Positions 6,659-8,344 of a stretch of DNA of 8,344 bases are shown here, one piece after another. Both the position numbers and the translations under genes were made by a program. The notes beneath the pieces were generated by a model. That model did not search any database and had not been told where the DNA came from. It saw only the letters and a program-made list of their open reading frames with translations. The stretch lies in NCBI GenBank assembly GCA_934438135.1, contig CAKSBP010000083.1, positions 1-8,344 on the forward strand. The letters run 5' to 3'. Numbering within the stretch: position 1 is the stretch's first letter; each line of letters starts with the position of its first letter. This DNA is from an uncultured Clostridium sp. Its GTDB lineage: Bacteria; Bacillota; Clostridia; Lachnospirales; Lachnospiraceae.

Positions 6659-8239
6659 ATGAGTGAAATGATGAAACAGGAACGTATTATTTTGCCGATA
6701 GAGAAAAAACCGATACAGCATGGATATACTTATCTTGCAAATTTCTGGAGTATGATACAACCAAGAATGAGGTTGGGATTAAGTGATAGCAGAATAAAAG
6801 AGTTACAATGGATAATTCATGACGAGGTTAGGAAGGAATATAAAATTGATTCCGCATGTCCCAGTAAAGAGGAACTTGTTTGTATAGATGGTGAATTCAT
6901 GAATGTAAATGTGAATTCAAGATTTACCTGCGATCAGGAAGAAATATTTCTTTATAACATTGCAGAAGGAAACAGTGCTTGCCAGTTTTACCTGGATGCA
7001 TTTAAACAGGTAAGTAATGATTCAAGTGCTGGATTGAAAATAATATCACCTACAGATGATAAGCAGATGTATGTTGGATTTGGGATAAATAATACCATCC
7101 GAATCTCAGGCAGGGACAAAGAAAGTAAATTCGAAGAAGTAAGAGAAAGAAAAGCTGGAGATAAATGGATAAAAGTATGTCGGTTTGATGGAGAAATAAA
7201 TTTTTATACATCATCAAATGGTTCTGATTGGACGCTGGAATATCAGAAAAAAGATTTTTTCGAGCATGAAGAGGTATGGTTAGGTTACTACTTAATGATT
7301 GGACATGATTCCTTTGAAGACTGGGCGAATAGTAACTTTATCCAGATACACTGTTCCAGCACACTAAATGCTATCTATGATGTGAAGCTGACATATTACA
7401 TGGGGGTAAGAGTCAGATGCCGCTATCACTTAAAGAATCCTTGGATTGTGCAGTATTATTATAGTACCGATTTCATTAATGAACATTTTGATATTTTGGA
7501 TTTTATTAGATGGAATGTGGAGCATGAACAGTATTTATCATTATTTCTAGATGAAAAATATGTTCCAGATACAGCTGTTTATAATCGGATTGATTTTGAT
7601 CATGAAAGTCTGGTTTATGGATATGACAGTAAGGAAGAAAAAGTATATTTACTAGGTTATGATAAAGCACAGGAATTTTTTGATTATACATTGTCATTTA
7701 CGGAATTGAAGCAGAGTTATAAAAATCTGGAGCAAAATCACGAATTAGTATCATGTAAGGCGAATATGCCTGCTTTTCATTACTATTCGGATAAGCTGGA
7801 AATTATAAAGTTTTTTAAGGAGTATCTAGATGGTACGGACTCTTCCTACCGGGATTATCTGGCAGATAATGATCGGGGAGAATCGGGACGGGTATATGGA
7901 ATAAAGTGTTACGATGTATTATATCAGTATGCAAGAAGATTAAGAGATAAAAGAGTTACCTATATGCTTTACGAACACAAAAAGTGTATGTGGTTAAGAC
8001 TCAGTTACTTTTTGAAAAAGAGCTGGATTACAAGTGAGCAATATACAAAATTAAGTACCATGCTGAAAGAATTAGAAGAAGGAACGTATTCGTTAATGCT
8101 TCAGGCGATCAAACTAAGTATGTCAAAAACGAAAATAGTTACGGAACGTCTTCAGAATAATATTGAACGGGTAAAAAATTTGGATATAAATTTTGTTACT
8201 GAGATAATTCAGTGTTTATCAAAAAGTGTAGCAGACTAG
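6659..8239 (+). CDS. DUF1349-like beta-sandwich fused with BtrH/C39-like segment
   Basis: This 526-residue protein is recognised only in parts. Residues about 75-235 resemble DUF1349 concanavalin-like domains: CQFYLDAFKQ, then AGLKII and MYVGFG, then GDKWIKVCRFDGEINFYTSSNGSDWTL, then EVWLGYYLMIG. Residues about 260-355 resemble the second half of BtrH-N/C39-like domains: YSTDFINEHFDILDFI, then LSLFLDEKYVP, DHESLVYGYD and KVYLLGYD, with His315 as the probable catalytic or structural His. The opening HGYTYLANFWSMI (21-33) resembles the helix that usually carries the catalytic Cys, but no Cys is there, so the DUF1349-like module may be inserted into a C39-like fold. The C-terminus (380-526) is helical. 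BtrH transfers an acyl chain from a carrier protein; the carrier gene lies 19 bases upstream, so release or transfer of the product is plausible but unproven. No signal peptide or membrane segment is seen. Confidence 0.5.
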   Translation: MSEMMKQERIILPIEKKPIQHGYTYLANFWSMIQPRMRLGLSDSRIKELQWIIHDEVRKEYKIDSACPSKEELVCIDGEFMNVNVNSRFTCDQEEIFLYNIAEGNSACQFYLDAFKQVSNDSSAGLKIISPTDDKQMYVGFGINNTIRISGRDKESKFEEVRERKAGDKWIKVCRFDGEINFYTSSNGSDWTLEYQKKDFFEHEEVWLGYYLMIGHDSFEDWANSNFIQIHCSSTLNAIYDVKLTYYMGVRVRCRYHLKNPWIVQYYYSTDFINEHFDILDFIRWNVEHEQYLSLFLDEKYVPDTAVYNRIDFDHESLVYGYDSKEEKVYLLGYDKAQEFFDYTLSFTELKQSYKNLEQNHELVSCKANMPAFHYYSDKLEIIKFFKEYLDGTDSSYRDYLADNDRGESGRVYGIKCYDVLYQYARRLRDKRVTYMLYEHKKCMWLRLSYFLKKSWITSEQYTKLSTMLKELEEGTYSLMLQAIKLSMSKTKIVTERLQNNIERVKNLDINFVTEIIQCLSKSVAD

Positions 8240-8247
8240 ACAGCTTC

Positions 8248-8254
8248 AAGGAGG
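8248..8254 (+). promoter_or_regulatory. Strong ribosome binding site AAGGAGG without a long downstream gene
   Basis: A near-perfect Shine-Dalgarno sequence lies just after the last operon gene. The GTG at 8263, eight bases on, opens only 13 codons before a stop at 8302-8304; GTG 8261 stops after three. The site therefore either serves a tiny peptide or belongs to a gene whose start has been displaced by an insertion at about 8261. Confidence 0.5.
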
Positions 8255-8260
8255 CATAAA

Positions 8261-8344
8261 GTGTGTTATTAGGTAATTGCGAAACTCACAAAGCCTGTTT
8301 GTAATCTAGAGCTAAAAAAGGAAGAATTCGTGTAAAGCATGAAT
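8261..8344 (+). other. Possible 5' end of a group II intron or other structured RNA
   Basis: GTGTG at 8261-8265 fits the GUGYG consensus that opens group II introns. The following sequence is non-coding in all forward frames for more than a few codons and contains a perfect 7-bp hairpin (8326-8332 with 8338-8344, one G-T pair, loop taaag) at the window edge. The five-base match alone is weak. What makes it interesting is its position directly after a strong, orphan ribosome site. Only 84 bases are visible, so the intron's catalytic domain V and reverse transcriptase cannot be checked. Confidence 0.3.

Noticed and set aside
1..8344. CRISPR array, tRNA or rRNA genes
   Set aside because: No regularly spaced repeats and no cloverleaf or rRNA-like sequence were seen on either strand.

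Overview
The window looks like accessory DNA from an anaerobic, low-GC Firmicute, probably a gut Clostridia/Lachnospiraceae-type bacterium. The evidence is AT-rich coding sequence, strong AGGAGG-type ribosome sites, frequent GTG starts, an IS30 transposase of the type common in that group, and Fe-S-style U32 proteins. The species cannot be named from the sequence.

Layout. Positions 1 to about 1040 hold a decayed IS30-family insertion sequence: its catalytic half is open, but the N-terminal DNA-binding part is broken by stops. Positions 885-1297 have no convincing gene; the last 100 bases carry a candidate promoter framed by a 9-bp inverted repeat. From 1298 to 8239 seven genes run on the + strand with gaps of 0-35 bases, so they are probably one operon: a compact ketosynthase-like protein without the catalytic Cys (chain-length-factor-like), a stand-alone NTP_transf_5-type nucleotidyltransferase, a UbiU-like U32 protein, a UbiV-like U32 protein, a ketosynthase with its catalytic Cys, an acyl carrier protein, and a large protein joining a DUF1349-like beta-sandwich to a BtrH/C39-like segment. 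After 8239 a strong ribosome site is followed by no long reading frame; the sequence GTGTG and a hairpin raise the possibility that a group II intron begins there.

How the genes may work together. Ketosynthase, Cys-less partner and carrier protein form a minimal type II polyketide/fatty-acid-like condensing set. The two U32 proteins reproduce the cysteine spacing of UbiU and UbiV, the paired [4Fe-4S] proteins needed for oxygen-independent hydroxylation in ubiquinone synthesis. Their place between the condensing genes suggests an anaerobic hydroxylation step on a carrier-bound acyl or polyketide intermediate. The BtrH-like protein could off-load or transfer the acyl group, since BtrH transfers an acyl chain from a carrier protein in butirosin synthesis, and the nucleotidyltransferase could activate or tag a substrate. 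The product is unknown, and no ketoreductase, malonyltransferase or phosphopantetheinyl transferase is visible, so the cluster either continues beyond the window or borrows housekeeping enzymes. This combination is the main candidate for an undescribed system here.
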